NCBI RefSeq assembly: GCF_036346875.1
Contig: NZ_CP107852.1
Location: 868,001 to 932,000 of the forward strand
Origin: Nocardia sp. NBC_00508
GTDB lineage: Bacteria; Actinomycetota; Actinomycetes; Mycobacteriales; Mycobacteriaceae
Direction of reading: 5' to 3'
Length of the DNA stretch: 64,000 bases
A model generated the notes under the pieces. It did not search any database. It saw nothing but the letters and a program-made list of their open reading frames with translations, and was not told where the DNA came from. The position numbers and the translations under genes were made by a program. Of this stretch, positions 43,823-52,744 are shown one piece after another (within the stretch, counting starts at the first letter, position 1; each line of letters begins with the position of its first letter).

Positions 43823-44676
43823 CGACAGGACCGATTGGGTGTGGACGTTGCGACGCCATATACCGGTCCATGGCGGTCCGGATCAGTTCGCGGGCAGTGG
43901 TGCCGATCGCTGCTTGTTCGATCAACGCCGTGAATGCCTTCTCGTACAACACAACTTCGCGCGGCTGAGTGACTGTCAGCTGCGCGGTGATCGTCTCGGC
44001 CTGCACCATCTTCCGGTCGAATATGGTGAAGTTCATTTCCGGTATCCGGTAGGCGGCATCCAGGGGAATCACGCCGAGTACGACACGCGGCAGAGTCATC
44101 TGCTACCAGGAGCCGGTCCAACTGTTCGATCATGACGTCGGGGCCGCCAACAACCGTACGTAAGGCTTGTTCGCCAATGAGGAAATGGAAGCGGTGCCGA
44201 CCCCGGTACAGGACGTTTTGCCGCTCCAGTCGAGCTGCCAGGGATGCCTCGATGACATTGGGGCCGCCGTATAGGGCTTCGACCGTTTCCAGAACGCCTC
44301 GGATGTAGCGCGGCGTCTGTAGCAGGCCGGGGACGAGGCCGGGCTCGTACCAGCGGACTAACTCGGCGTCGGCCTCTATCTTGGCGATCACCCGCTGCCA
44401 CTGCGGGATACGCATCCGCCGGACTTCCAGGTAGGCGGCTTCGACGTTGTGCAGGGTGGCGATCAGGTCGGGCAACTGGTTCGCGGCATGACAATGCAGA
44501 CACCACGCCCGAAGATCCTTTTCGGAGGGTGTCTGCTTGCCATATTCGATTTTCGAGACCTTCGACTCGTGCCACCCCTCGAGGTCCGCCAGGGCGCGGC
44601 CAGTTAGACCGGCACCCTTACGGATCTCGCGCAGTCGCTGTCCGAGCGCCTCGCGGGCCTCCCGCAGATTGGTCAC
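43782..44676 (-). pseudogene. XRE/DUF5753 regulator, frameshifted
   Basis: From GTG 44676: HTH (LREIRKGAGLTGRALADLEG, ESKVSKIEYGKQTPSEKDLR), then DUF5753 (LVRWYEPGLVPGLLQTPRYI, QNVLYRGRHRFHFLIGEQAL). After EQLDRLLVA the frame breaks at about 44096; the continuation LPRVVLGVIPLDAAYRIPEM and REVVLYEKAFTALIEQAAIG lies in another frame. The C-terminus fuses into the integrase remnant. The GTG overlaps the stop of the upstream DUF6879 gene (GTGA). XRE-DUF5753 and DUF6879 are a common actinobacterial pair. Confidence 0.78.
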
Positions 44677-45199
44677 TGATGCAGCACGTGCATGTATTCG
44701 TCGTGCGGAACCGCCAATGGCCAAACACGGTCACGGACAGTGCGGAAATGCGCCGCGATCACCGGATCGGTGGTCACGGCGAAGCCGGCGCCCTCCCCGG
44801 TTGAAGTGAACACGCTGAACGCGGCCAAGTGGTCATCGAACAGCCAGTAGTCGTCACCGGTCAAATCGGCTGGTGCAATGGAATACCTTGGCAGCCAACG
44901 TATTTCCTCACCTGCCGCGATGTTGCGCGCGATACCGACAGTGCCCACCGCGTGTAGTCGGTGTGCGGTTCGGTCACCACGCGTACCCGTTGCACCGCCT
45001 TACCGGTACCGGCTATTTCGCGGACGAGATCAAGCCAGGGCTGCTGCCAGGCCGCGTCCTCGGGTTCTCCGGCCAGGAACTGCCGCAGCGGTTCGAACTC
45101 CCCGGATACGGCATACGTGTCCTGTAGTTCGAGGTGGAAGGCACGTTGCCACGGGGACCGGAACAGTTCGTCGAGTTCGTCACCGGTCAGCGAGTACAT
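44673..45199 (-). pseudogene. DUF6879 protein, frameshifted
   Basis: N-terminal part from ATG 45199: YSLTGDELDELFRSPWQRAF, HLELQDTYAVSGEFEPLRQF, VQRVRVVTEPHTDYTRWALS. The C-terminal part in another frame reads GIARNIAAGEEIRWLPRYSI, DYWLFDDHLAAFSVFTSTGE, AVPHDEYMHVLHQ. The break is near 44935. The two halves together match the normal length (about 175 residues), so one small indel inactivates it. Confidence 0.78.
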
Positions 45200-45497
45200 C
45201 GCGGCGGATCTCCTTTCCCATCGGCACCTCCACGCACGTTTCATGCGGCGGAATGTCCGTCTGCGCCAATGCTTCCGCATCGGCAGCGGGTTCTCCCGTG
45301 AGGGTGAACGTCCCGTGCCTGGTGTCGTGAAGCACTGTGCCCAAACAGGTTCCGGGCTCGAGGAACCCGAGGAGTTCCTGGGCATAGGGCCAGCGGGGGC
45401 GATCACGATCTCGGACTGCGTCGATGGTGGTGGGATCGTCATCCGCTGCGCCGAACAGCCGGGGTGACCCGCCGGGACAAGGTGACGTGCCCGGCAC
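45180..45497 (-). CDS. Hypothetical protein upstream of the DUF6879 gene
   Basis: The conserved-looking core is TIDAVRDRDRPRWPYAQELL, GFLEPGTCLGTVLHDTRHGT, FTLTGEPAADAEALAQTDIP, CVEVPMGKEIRRDVLADR. Its stop overlaps the DUF6879 start by 20 bp, as expected in an operon. The GTG at 45497 is only one candidate start. No family recognised. Confidence 0.5.
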   Translation of the reverse strand: MPGTSPCPGGSPRLFGAADDDPTTIDAVRDRDRPRWPYAQELLGFLEPGTCLGTVLHDTRHGTFTLTGEPAADAEALAQTDIPPHETCVEVPMGKEIRRDVLADR

Positions 45498-45601
45498 CCG
45501 GCAAGACGACGAAGCTGTGGTGCTTCGGTGGTTTCTACGGCCATCCCAAACCGCTGGAGATCCTGGAGTTCGGCGGCGACACCCGTTACCGCGCTCGGTA
45601 G
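45464..45601 (+). CDS. Small hypothetical protein, 45 aa
   Basis: GTG-started frame TRRDKVTCPAPGKTTKLWCF, GGFYGHPKPLEILEFGGDTR, YRAR. Coherent composition and a 9-bp distance to the next gene suggest a small operon. Start and reality are uncertain because it partly overlaps the opposite frame. Confidence 0.45.
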   Translation: MTRRDKVTCPAPGKTTKLWCFGGFYGHPKPLEILEFGGDTRYRAR

Positions 45602-45610
45602 GGTCCAATC

Positions 45611-46015
45611 ATGACCGCCGAGCAGGATGAGTCGACCGTCACGATCACCGGGGCGGCGCCGGGAACCATCGTGGCGCTCAGGCGGGCGGCAGCCATTGCT
45701 GCCGAGCACGGGCACAATTGGATCGGTGTGGAGGATCTGCTGGCCGCCATTGTGACCGCCACACCGCTCTCGATCCTGGAGGTGCATTGGCCCCGGCAAG
45801 GCGGAACACCGTTGAACCGAGGTGAGATCAACGACTTCGATCCGTCGGCACCGCAGCAGGCGCTGACGTTCGATGAGATCAAGGCGCTGGTGCAGTCGAT
45901 CATCCCTGGGGCACCAAACGGTCCGCACGGGCCGGCGGAACCGGCTGCTGTCACCTACAAGGTGAGGGGGCCGCATGCGGAGGAGTTTCGGGCGGGGATT
46001 GAACGGCAGACATAA
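45611..46015 (+). CDS. Clp N-terminal-like domain protein
   Basis: 134 residues. VALRRAAAIAAEHGHNWIGV and EDLLAAIVTATPLSIL resemble the Clp repeat (double Clp-N) found in ClpA/ClpC adaptors and small actinobacterial proteins. The rest (LTFDEIKALVQSIIPGAPNG) is unfamiliar. No ATPase domain. It may be a substrate- or stress-linked adaptor; function not established. Confidence 0.6.
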   Translation: MTAEQDESTVTITGAAPGTIVALRRAAAIAAEHGHNWIGVEDLLAAIVTATPLSILEVHWPRQGGTPLNRGEINDFDPSAPQQALTFDEIKALVQSIIPGAPNGPHGPAEPAAVTYKVRGPHAEEFRAGIERQT

Positions 46016-46065
46016 CGGCCCCGACAGACCGGGTGACGGCCGAGCGGTGACCTATCTATCCAACT

Positions 46066-46473
46066 TCATCCCGCCAACAGCCGACGCGCTCCCGTAACGT
46101 TGATCCGCCACCACACCATCTCGACCCTGCACCCAAAGGCCCACGCTGCTTCCTCAAGGCTCTTGCGCTGCTTGGCAATTGCCCACCTGCCTTGGCGGGG
46201 ACAAGTAGCGCACCAGCGAGGAAGGTTGCTTCATCCTCGTGGTCGGCGTTCCACTTCCGGCAGCCACAGCCGTCGTGCAACGGGGCGGGTGGATGCATGC
46301 GCAGGCCATGGCCCTGTTCGTGGGCAATATCGCTGGCCTGTCGTCCGGGTGAATGCGCCTCGTTGTGAACGATCGCACGTCGCGGTCCGTCAAAGAGCGT
46401 CAAGCCCGAGAAGCTGGAGGCGTCCTCGCCGTGCAGCACCCGGATCGGGCGGTCGCGTCATCGGGGACCGGTC
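46066..46473 (-). pseudogene. ImmA/IrrE metallopeptidase, truncated and frameshifted
   Basis: DRPIRVLHGEDASSFSGLTL, FDGPRRAIVHNEAHSPGRQA, SDIAHEQGHGLRMHPPAPLH (zinc motif HEQGH), then KWNADHEDEATFLAGALLVP. After that the frame shifts and continues AIAKQRKSLEEAAWAFGCRV, EMVWWRINVTGARRLLAG. A stop lies immediately before the first residues, so the N-terminal half is gone. ImmA proteins derepress mobile elements by cleaving their repressor, fitting this island. Confidence 0.75.
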
Positions 46474-46523
46474 ACGATTGACTGCGATGCACCGGTGTCG
46501 ACAACGCGTGGTCAGTAGAAGAA

Positions 46524-46556
46524 AGGCTTGTGCGGGAGCCGATTCCGCACAAGCCT
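46524..46556. terminator. Terminator-like hairpin
   Basis: Perfect 12-bp stem AGGCTTGTGCGG / CCGCACAAGCCT with a 9-nt loop, downstream of the small secreted protein gene (minus strand) at 46670. Confidence 0.75.
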
Positions 46557-46669
46557 CTCGTCTGTCATTGTTCAGCCACAATGCACATTGCGGATGTGCC
46601 ACTTGTCGTCACCGCGTTGGCGCGGGTAGCCGCGGCGGTCATTACCGCACGTGTGCAGCGTTCCGTAAC

Positions 46670-46972
46670 TCAACTGCCCGCAGAGCCGGTAATGATGCAG
46701 AAGAGGGCGAGAGGCAGAATATAAATACTACCGGGGGAGCTGCACACGCCGGAGATCATCGATCCGGATGGTGCCGTGTGCGTCGCGTTCTCGTCGGCGG
46801 GCTGCACAACTGTGGCCAGTGCGATGCCGGCAGAATTCTGGTCCGCAGCCTGGGCCGGGGCAGCGCCACAGACAACTGCGGCACTGATGGCGACGCCGGC
46901 TATGCCGGCTCGCACTGCCGTGGCCGGGCGGTGAGACCGATCCGCGCGACAGTTCGAATTGAAGACACCCAT
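46670..46972 (-). CDS. Small secreted protein, 100 aa
   Basis: A basic N-terminus leads to a signal peptide (AGIAGVAISAAVVCGAAPAQ) with a likely cleavage after AQA. The mature part is about 58 residues and ends in a hydrophobic stretch (SIYILPLALFCIITGSAGS). Ribosome binding site AAAGGAA upstream. No family recognised. Confidence 0.65.
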   Translation of the reverse strand: MGVFNSNCRADRSHRPATAVRAGIAGVAISAAVVCGAAPAQAADQNSAGIALATVVQPADENATHTAPSGSMISGVCSSPGSIYILPLALFCIITGSAGS

Positions 46973-47311
46973 TGATGGGATTCCTTTCCTCAGTTGAAAT
47001 TCCCCCCGAAAAAGGTGGACAGAGGCCAGCGCTCCGCTAGCCGCAGTGACGACCTCTCCAATCCGTCAGGGTTGAACATCCCGACGGCAGAGCGTCGACG
47101 TGGAGTCTTGTCGAAGGCTCTGCCCGAAGCCATCGTTGCGATGAAAATCGCAACCATGCATGGGCTGTTACCACGACTCCTGACTTTGCTCGAATCGTTG
47201 TTACGCCCCTGTTCGCAACGTTGGCGCGCCACACCGCTGACTGACACTATCGGCGCTTGCCCCGTGCACCTTTTGGGGGACAAGAGAAACCAACGGACAA
47301 GGAATCCGAAC

Positions 47312-47638
47312 ATGACGTTGATGAGCAAGCTCACGACCGCGCTGATGGCTGCTCCCGTCTTCGCGACGGCGATCGCCGCTGCGCCGACAGCGCTGGCACA
47401 GCCGATGGCACCGTTCCAAGCGGTGGACATGCACAGAGGTGAAGCCGGTTGCTTCGCGTGGTCGTGGGCTGACGGCAACACCACCACGACCGTCTACTGG
47501 CACAACCGATGCTCGACCGAGAAAACGCTGCTGATCGAATGGCTCGGCCCTGCTGCGCCATCGCGTCACGTCGTTCCCGGCGATGGTAAAGGCCACGAGA
47601 AGACATCCGGCATTCCACACCGTTTCGAACAACAGTGA
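47312..47638 (+). CDS. Small secreted protein, 108 aa
   Basis: Signal peptide KLTTALMAAPVFATAIAAAP with cleavage near ALAQ, then a mature domain with CFAWSWADGNTTTTVYWHNR, CSTEKTLLIEW: one potential disulfide and an aromatic, beta-rich look. AAGGAA precedes the ATG. Similar tiny exported proteins occur in Streptomyces and Nocardia without known function. Confidence 0.75.
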   Translation: MTLMSKLTTALMAAPVFATAIAAAPTALAQPMAPFQAVDMHRGEAGCFAWSWADGNTTTTVYWHNRCSTEKTLLIEWLGPAAPSRHVVPGDGKGHEKTSGIPHRFEQQ

Positions 47639-47749
47639 GACGCACTGGCATCGTCTGGTTGAGACGATCGGCGCGGAGAACCTAACGCAACAGGTTGCAG
47701 TTCGTTACCTGTGCAATGTCGTCGCAGATGATGTTGTATCGCAAGGTAC

Positions 47750-47940
47750 TTCGGTATGGCGGGCGAATCTGGACGACGTGTTCGCCCGCATCGCCGGGGC
47801 GTTCGGGCGGGCAGAACCCCGAGGGTGGGCGCGGGCGTATGTGAGGGGGCGCTGGCGCTGGTGGAGCGGAAGAACTCCTGGCAGTTGGCAGAGGCGGCTG
47901 GAGCGGTGCGTCCCGATGGGTGTCAGCATCTGCTGAACAC
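47750..47940 (+). pseudogene. IS701-family transposase, N-terminal scrap
   Basis: RANLDDVFARIAGAFGRAEP and RGWARAYVRG are followed, in another frame, by ALALVERKNSWQLAEAAGAV and RPDGCQHLLN, the typical start of IS701 transposases. Cut off before the AraC gene. Frameshifted and far too short (about 60 of 400 residues). Confidence 0.75.
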
Positions 47941-47957
47941 CATGGGTTCACGGTTCG

Positions 47958-48908
47958 TCACGATCGGCGGACCTCGCGGGGGGTGGTGCCGAAGCGGCAC
48001 CGGAAGGATGTGGTGAAGGCGCTTGCGGAGCTGAAGCCGAGTTCGTGGGCGAGGGCGGCGATGCTCCAGTGGCGGTATGCGGGGTTCTGCAACCGTGCTC
48101 GGGCCAGTTGCAGGCGTTCTTCCCTGATGAGGTCGCGGAGTGTGGTGCCGCCGTGCTGGAGCGCGAGTTGAATCTGGCGCAGGGACCAGCCGAGAGCGTG
48201 AGCAACGGAAGCGCCGCTGAGTTCGGGGTCGTGGGCGTGGGTACGGATGTAGCGGCGGACTGCGGATTCCACCTCTGTGAGATGACGGGACTCGGTGGGG
48301 TGGTCGCCGACGATGTGCATGCAGAGTAGTTCGACCAGCCGATCGGACACGGCGTCGAATTGATGGTGGGTGAGATCGGCGCGTTCGGCGATCAAACCGG
48401 TGGCGAGGTCGGCAACCACTCGTCCGAGCCCCGACCTGAAGTCCAACCGCTGACCAGATGGTGCGGCGCGGTTGAGGCGGTGATCGACCTCGCATCGGGG
48501 GATTGTCATCGTCAGCCCCTTGGTGCCGCCGATCTGGGTGAACGCGAACGGCTGGTCGATGGTCACCAGGCAGCCGATGCCGGGTGACATGAGTGCGTGC
48601 TGGTCTTCCTGCCAGATGGCGACGTGTCCTGTGGTAGGCAGCACCAGGCGATAGTCTCCGTCGGAGTCGGCCCGCACATGTCCGGCACTGCGGTAGTAGG
48701 TCACTGCGTCGGCCTGCCATCCGATGATTTGGTAGTTGGCGGTCCGTCGAAGCACCGTGCGTCCGTCGAAGTCACGCTGGCGGGGGAATGCGTAGCCCAT
48801 GCGTAGGCGGTGGTGGGACTGGATCAGCTCGGCCCAGTAGTCCGCGCGCTCGTGCGGAGCGACATCGTGCGTGGCAGCTGACTCGATGAGGTCAATTTCG
48901 TGTTTCAT
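47958..48908 (-). CDS. AraC-family transcriptional regulator
   Basis: 316 residues from ATG 48908 (GGGAGA upstream; ATG 48917 also possible). The N-terminal 200 residues form an AraC-binding-like sensor (RADYWAELIQSHHRLRMGYA, YYRSAGHVRADSDGDYRLVL). The C-terminus holds two HTH motifs (LSGASVAHALGWSLRQIQLA and WSIAALAHELGFSSASAFTT, SFRCRFGTTPREVRRS). No obvious target lies next to it; the nearest gene is a broken transposase. Confidence 0.9.
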   Translation of the reverse strand: MKHEIDLIESAATHDVAPHERADYWAELIQSHHRLRMGYAFPRQRDFDGRTVLRRTANYQIIGWQADAVTYYRSAGHVRADSDGDYRLVLPTTGHVAIWQEDQHALMSPGIGCLVTIDQPFAFTQIGGTKGLTMTIPRCEVDHRLNRAAPSGQRLDFRSGLGRVVADLATGLIAERADLTHHQFDAVSDRLVELLCMHIVGDHPTESRHLTEVESAVRRYIRTHAHDPELSGASVAHALGWSLRQIQLALQHGGTTLRDLIREERLQLARARLQNPAYRHWSIAALAHELGFSSASAFTTSFRCRFGTTPREVRRS

Positions 48909-49546
48909 CGGCATCATCTCCCAACATCGTCACCGTCGAGCAGGCCGCGTCTCGGGGTGGTGCGGCGCGTCCACAGCATAGGTGCCCCCCATCTGCCATG
49001 CGCCTACGGTCGACGCTGCGCGCAGCAACAACTTTCGTGCGCTCACCGGCAATCGGGGCCTGCGCATCACATCTACTGTCGTCATCCGAGGGTGACACTG
49101 CACCGAGACGACGACAAAAGGTGAGCTTCTACAAATGCAGTTGCCGAGAAAGCCCGCGAAGAGGTCTATGCCCACCCGACTCGCTGAAAGCACTGCATCC
49201 CTGTCGACACCTGCGACACGTCCACCGATTTGGGATCACCGAGCCCAGGCCACACGCACCCGCGATCAACGCTGTCTCCGGGTCCGCGCAGGGCTTCTTT
49301 CCGCGCCGTTATCGGCGAAACGGCGACAGTTGCGCAGCCGATCCACGGTGTGACCGAGGTATCGGTCGAAGCCGGCCCCGCGCGCGTTTCCCGATATGGG
49401 TTGGCGCACAAACAAGTCCGCAGGATTTCACCGAAGACATCCGGATGGATGGCAATCCCGGGCGAGGGTTTCCGGTCACGTCTGACGGAATACATAGGAA
49501 CTTTGTTTCGGATCGCCATCCCTGGGTGGCTGGTGAGGGGGGCTCG
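48909..49546. other. Intergenic region
   Basis: 638 bp divergent spacer between the AraC and ArsR genes. Frames crossing it are compositionally poor; nothing identifiable. Confidence 0.45.
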
Positions 49547-50518
49547 GTGGTTGTTGTCCGGTTGAGTCCGGGAGCGATGGCGCGATGTCGCTTCGTTATT
49601 TCGCCGCTTGCGGAAACGATCGGCAGTCTGATCGTGCTGCAGCGTCGGTCTGCCCATCCGTATCTGGCGCAAGGGAACCGCCATTGCGCCGCATACCGTG
49701 AGTGGCTACGCCAGGATCCGGTAGCCGCGGGACTGCTACCGTTGCTGGCGACGACGAAAAAAATTCCAGGCGTCGTGGCTCCACCGCCGGCTGGTGTAAC
49801 GACGCGGTTGTCCGATGAGCTCGCCCAGGTGGCGGCGCATTCGGACAAGTACCTCCGGTCCGTCGCCGCGGAGGCGGTCGCCGCGTGCCCACAGCCGCCG
49901 GCCGCTCAGTGGCTGGCTCTCGACGGGCTCGGGGACCGTATCGCGGAGGTGCTGTGGACCGGGTGGAAGCGGTTCGTCGCGGCTGACTGGAAGCGGCGGC
50001 GCGCGGTGCTCGAACGCGATATCGCCTATCGCACAAGCCTGCTCGCCGATCACGGGCTGCGGCATGTGGTCGACACCATGATGGACGGACCCAAATGGTG
50101 CGCAGACAACGCGATTGTGTGCAATCGTCAGCCAGGGCCGGACCGGTGGATCGGCGACGACGGCTTGGTGTTCGTGCCGCGCACGACCTGCGGCGGGTGG
50201 TGGATCTGCGAGCAACCACCACGCTATGCCCTCATCTACTCCGCATTCGGAAGGGCGGAGCCCGTTGACAACCCCATATCGGACGACCCATTGTCGGTGC
50301 TGCTCGGTGCGGGCCGCGCCCGTGTTCTCCGCGAACTCGGGCGTCCGGCTACGAGCAGCCAACTGGCTGCGGTCCTGGACGTCTCGCTTGGCACCATCAG
50401 CTCTCACCTATCCGTGCTCCGTGCCGCCGATATCGTGTCCAGGGCTCGCCTGGGCCGCACCGTCATATACCGGCTGACCGACCGCGGCACAAGGCTGCTC
50501 ACCGTCCTGGACCCCTGA
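49547..50518 (+). CDS. ArsR-family regulator with DUF5937-like N-terminus
   Basis: 323 residues from GTG 49547 (GAGGGGG upstream). N-terminus VRLSPGAMARCRFVISPLAE, TIGSLIVLQ is the DUF5937 pattern. The C-terminus is a winged HTH: VLLGAGRARVLRELGRPATS, SQLAAVLDVSLGTISSHLSV, LRAADIVSRARLGRTVIYRL. Metal-binding cysteines of classical ArsR are not evident, so it probably senses something else. Confidence 0.87.
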   Translation: MVVVRLSPGAMARCRFVISPLAETIGSLIVLQRRSAHPYLAQGNRHCAAYREWLRQDPVAAGLLPLLATTKKIPGVVAPPPAGVTTRLSDELAQVAAHSDKYLRSVAAEAVAACPQPPAAQWLALDGLGDRIAEVLWTGWKRFVAADWKRRRAVLERDIAYRTSLLADHGLRHVVDTMMDGPKWCADNAIVCNRQPGPDRWIGDDGLVFVPRTTCGGWWICEQPPRYALIYSAFGRAEPVDNPISDDPLSVLLGAGRARVLRELGRPATSSQLAAVLDVSLGTISSHLSVLRAADIVSRARLGRTVIYRLTDRGTRLLTVLDP

Positions 50519-50733
50519 CCGAGCGCGACAACCGGGCACCGCGCCGATCGGCAGCCACAAGGGTGGAGTGGCTCCGCACCAACCCGTCAGCCGAGCACCC
50601 CGGCCAGCACTTCGTCGGTGCGGGCGTCGACGCTCTCCAGTCAAGGTCCAGCCCAACCGCCGCAGTCGTTGGCGCCGCCCACTTCGGCATGACTACCATC
50701 GGACGAAATGCACGTTGACTTGATGGGCTGTCT

Positions 50734-51669
50734 GTGGGGGATGCGCTGGGTGCGGAATTCCCGATCATGGGCCGGTCGATTCCGGATCTTCGGGCAGGCA
50801 ATCTCCCTGCCCGACAGTGGGGATGGACCGACGACACCGAAATGGCCTGCACCGTGGTTGCCGAACTCTCCAGTCACGGTGGAATAGACCAGGATCGGCT
50901 CGCCGCTGCCTTCGCGCGACGGTTCGACCCGCGCCGTGACTACGGCTTCCTAGCGGTCGACACATTGCGTCGAATCCGCGACGGCGTGCACTGGCGGGAG
51001 GCGGCCGGAGCCGTGTTCGATCACCAGGGTTCCTGCGGCAACGGTGCGGCCATGCGGGTCGCCCCGCTGGGTGCCTTTTACGCCGACGACCCGGAAAGAA
51101 TTGCCACCCAAGCGATCCGGTCGGCGCAGGTAACGCATCTGCATCCCGAAGGCGTCCTCGGCGCGGTCGCGGTGGCACTCGCGGCCGGTCGGGCCGCGCA
51201 TGCCCGCCTGCTCGGGACTCGGCCCACACCATGGGAGTTCATTACCGCCGTCCTCGACCGCCTCGACGACGGTGACACGGGCCGACTGATTCGCCGTGCT
51301 CGCACCCTGCTCGAAGCCTCCGCGCAGGACGCTGCGGACGAACTCGGCAACGGATCTCTGGTCACCGCGCAGAACACGGTGCCGTTCACGATATGGGTCG
51401 CTGCCAAGCATCTGGACGACTACCCGGCCGCGATCACCACATGTATTGCGGCAGACGGAGATATCGACACTACCAGCGCCATCGTCGGCGGGATCGTCGC
51501 CGCCTACACCGGCACCGGCCCTCGCCGCGGTCCGCTCGTCGGAGTGCCGCAGACCTGGCTTGCCGCGCGAGAACCATTGCCCGGCTGGTTCACCCCGATC
51601 CGCCGAACACCACGACGCGAAAATTCTGCATCCGCCCGCGTTCGAAGATGGTTGTCCGGCGCGTCGTGA
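50734..51669 (+). CDS. ADP-ribosylglycohydrolase-like protein
   Basis: 311 residues. Two dinuclear-metal motifs are visible: WTDDTEMACTV and DGDIDTTSAIVGGIVAAYTG, plus GNGAAMRVAPLGAFYADDPE. The enzyme should remove ADP-ribose from proteins or small molecules. The N-terminus starts abruptly at GDALGAEF; the usual preceding RGCLLGLAV-like residues are readable in another frame (DLMGCL), so an indel near 50730 may have shortened or damaged the start. Confidence 0.82.
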   Translation: MGDALGAEFPIMGRSIPDLRAGNLPARQWGWTDDTEMACTVVAELSSHGGIDQDRLAAAFARRFDPRRDYGFLAVDTLRRIRDGVHWREAAGAVFDHQGSCGNGAAMRVAPLGAFYADDPERIATQAIRSAQVTHLHPEGVLGAVAVALAAGRAAHARLLGTRPTPWEFITAVLDRLDDGDTGRLIRRARTLLEASAQDAADELGNGSLVTAQNTVPFTIWVAAKHLDDYPAAITTCIAADGDIDTTSAIVGGIVAAYTGTGPRRGPLVGVPQTWLAAREPLPGWFTPIRRTPRRENSASARVRRWLSGAS

Positions 51670-51747
51670 GGGATCAGCTGGAGGTAGCGGCTGTCCCGGT
51701 ACCGCGCTGGAGGGGTTCCCCTGCGGATGGACGCAATGGCTGGGCTG

Positions 51748-52206
51748 TCACTCTTCGCTTTGGCCGGGGGAAATGGCGGCAACACAGATGGCAAGGTCGT
51801 TGCGCAGCCGACATTGTTCTTCCGCGGACAGCGGAGAGAACATTTGCCGTTCGATGGCCCGCACGGCCACGCTGGCGGCGTGCAGCTTTTTCTGCCCGTC
51901 GCTCGTGAGCTGGGTGGGCAGCGCGCGGCCGTGGGGCGCCTGCTCGGGTCGGGTGAGAAGGCCGCGGTCTTGTAACCCGCGGAGTACGAGGTTCATCGAT
52001 TGGCGGGTGACAAACGCGCCGCGGGCGAGTTCGGAGTTGGATCCCCCGGGGTACTGGCCGAGCAGTTCGAGGCAGGCGTACTGCGCCACGGTCAGCTCCA
52101 TCGGGCGCAGCACCGCGTCCATCGCGGTGTGCAGCGCGGCCTGGGCCTGTTTGAGGACGTAGCCCACCGACTGCTCCAGTTCGCCCACGGTCTCCTCTTG
52201 ACTCAT
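51748..52206 (-). CDS. MarR-family transcriptional regulator
   Basis: 152 residues from ATG 52206. Winged HTH of MarR: AVLRPMELTVAQYACLELLG, NSELARGAFVTRQSMNLVLR, GLQDRGLLTRPEQAPHGRAL. Divergent from the VOC gene, with two identical-style palindromes between them, so it is probably autoregulated and controls the VOC gene. Confidence 0.92.
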   Translation of the reverse strand: MSQEETVGELEQSVGYVLKQAQAALHTAMDAVLRPMELTVAQYACLELLGQYPGGSNSELARGAFVTRQSMNLVLRGLQDRGLLTRPEQAPHGRALPTQLTSDGQKKLHAASVAVRAIERQMFSPLSAEEQCRLRNDLAICVAAISPGQSEE

Positions 52207-52248
52207 GTCAGCATCATGACACAGACTGGGCATGTCAACTAGCTGACA
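52206..52248. promoter_or_regulatory. Two TGTCA-N6-TGACA palindromes (MarR operators)
   Basis: TGTCAGCATCATGACA (52206-52221) and TGTCAACTAGCTGACA (52233-52248) have the same half-sites and spacing, 27 bp apart. They lie in the MarR/VOC divergent promoter, the first touching the MarR start codon. Confidence 0.75.
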
Positions 52249-52264
52249 AGGCAGAGGTGTGATC

Positions 52265-52606
52265 ATGAGTGGTGAGATCGTGTACTTCGAGTTGCCCGGC
52301 AACGACGCTCGGGCCACGGAGCAGTTCTGGGGCTCGCTGTTCGACTGGACCTTTCGCGTGGGCAACTTCCCCGGCTATTCGATGATTCACGGGTCCAACC
52401 CGATAGGCGGCACTCCACACGGCGACGCCTCCCAGCATCCGCGAATCTTCTTCAGCGTCGATGACATTGCGGCTGCGACCACGCGGGTGCGTGAACTCGG
52501 TGGCAGCGCAGACGAGCCCGTGAGGATTCCGACTGGCGCGTTCGCCAACTGCACCGATGACCAGGGCGTGCAGTTCAGCCTGTTCGAGGCCGCGCGCAGC
52601 CAGTAG
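52265..52606 (+). CDS. VOC (glyoxalase-like) family protein
   Basis: 113 residues: GEIVYFELPGNDARATEQFW and GSLFDWTF form the first beta-alpha-beta-beta module, IFFSVDDIAAATTRVRELGG and FANCTDDQGVQFSLFEA the second. Residue E of ELPG and the C-terminal E are in the usual metal-ligand positions. Possibly a resistance or lyase function; divergent MarR suggests induction by a small molecule. Confidence 0.87.
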   Translation: MSGEIVYFELPGNDARATEQFWGSLFDWTFRVGNFPGYSMIHGSNPIGGTPHGDASQHPRIFFSVDDIAAATTRVRELGGSADEPVRIPTGAFANCTDDQGVQFSLFEAARSQ

Positions 52607-52744
52607 TCCGCCCACGGGCCACGAGGCGACCCTGCAGTGCTGGGCTGAACGGTACTGGCGGGCCGTACCTCACGAAAGGGTGCGGTCGCCCGACTTTGCA
52701 TCCGAGTCAGCGTTACCCATATTCACGACAGCAAGGAGAAACCG

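Noticed and set aside
46530..46724. 64-codon plus-strand open frame
   Set aside because: It begins inside a terminator hairpin and overlaps the better-supported secreted protein on the other strand.
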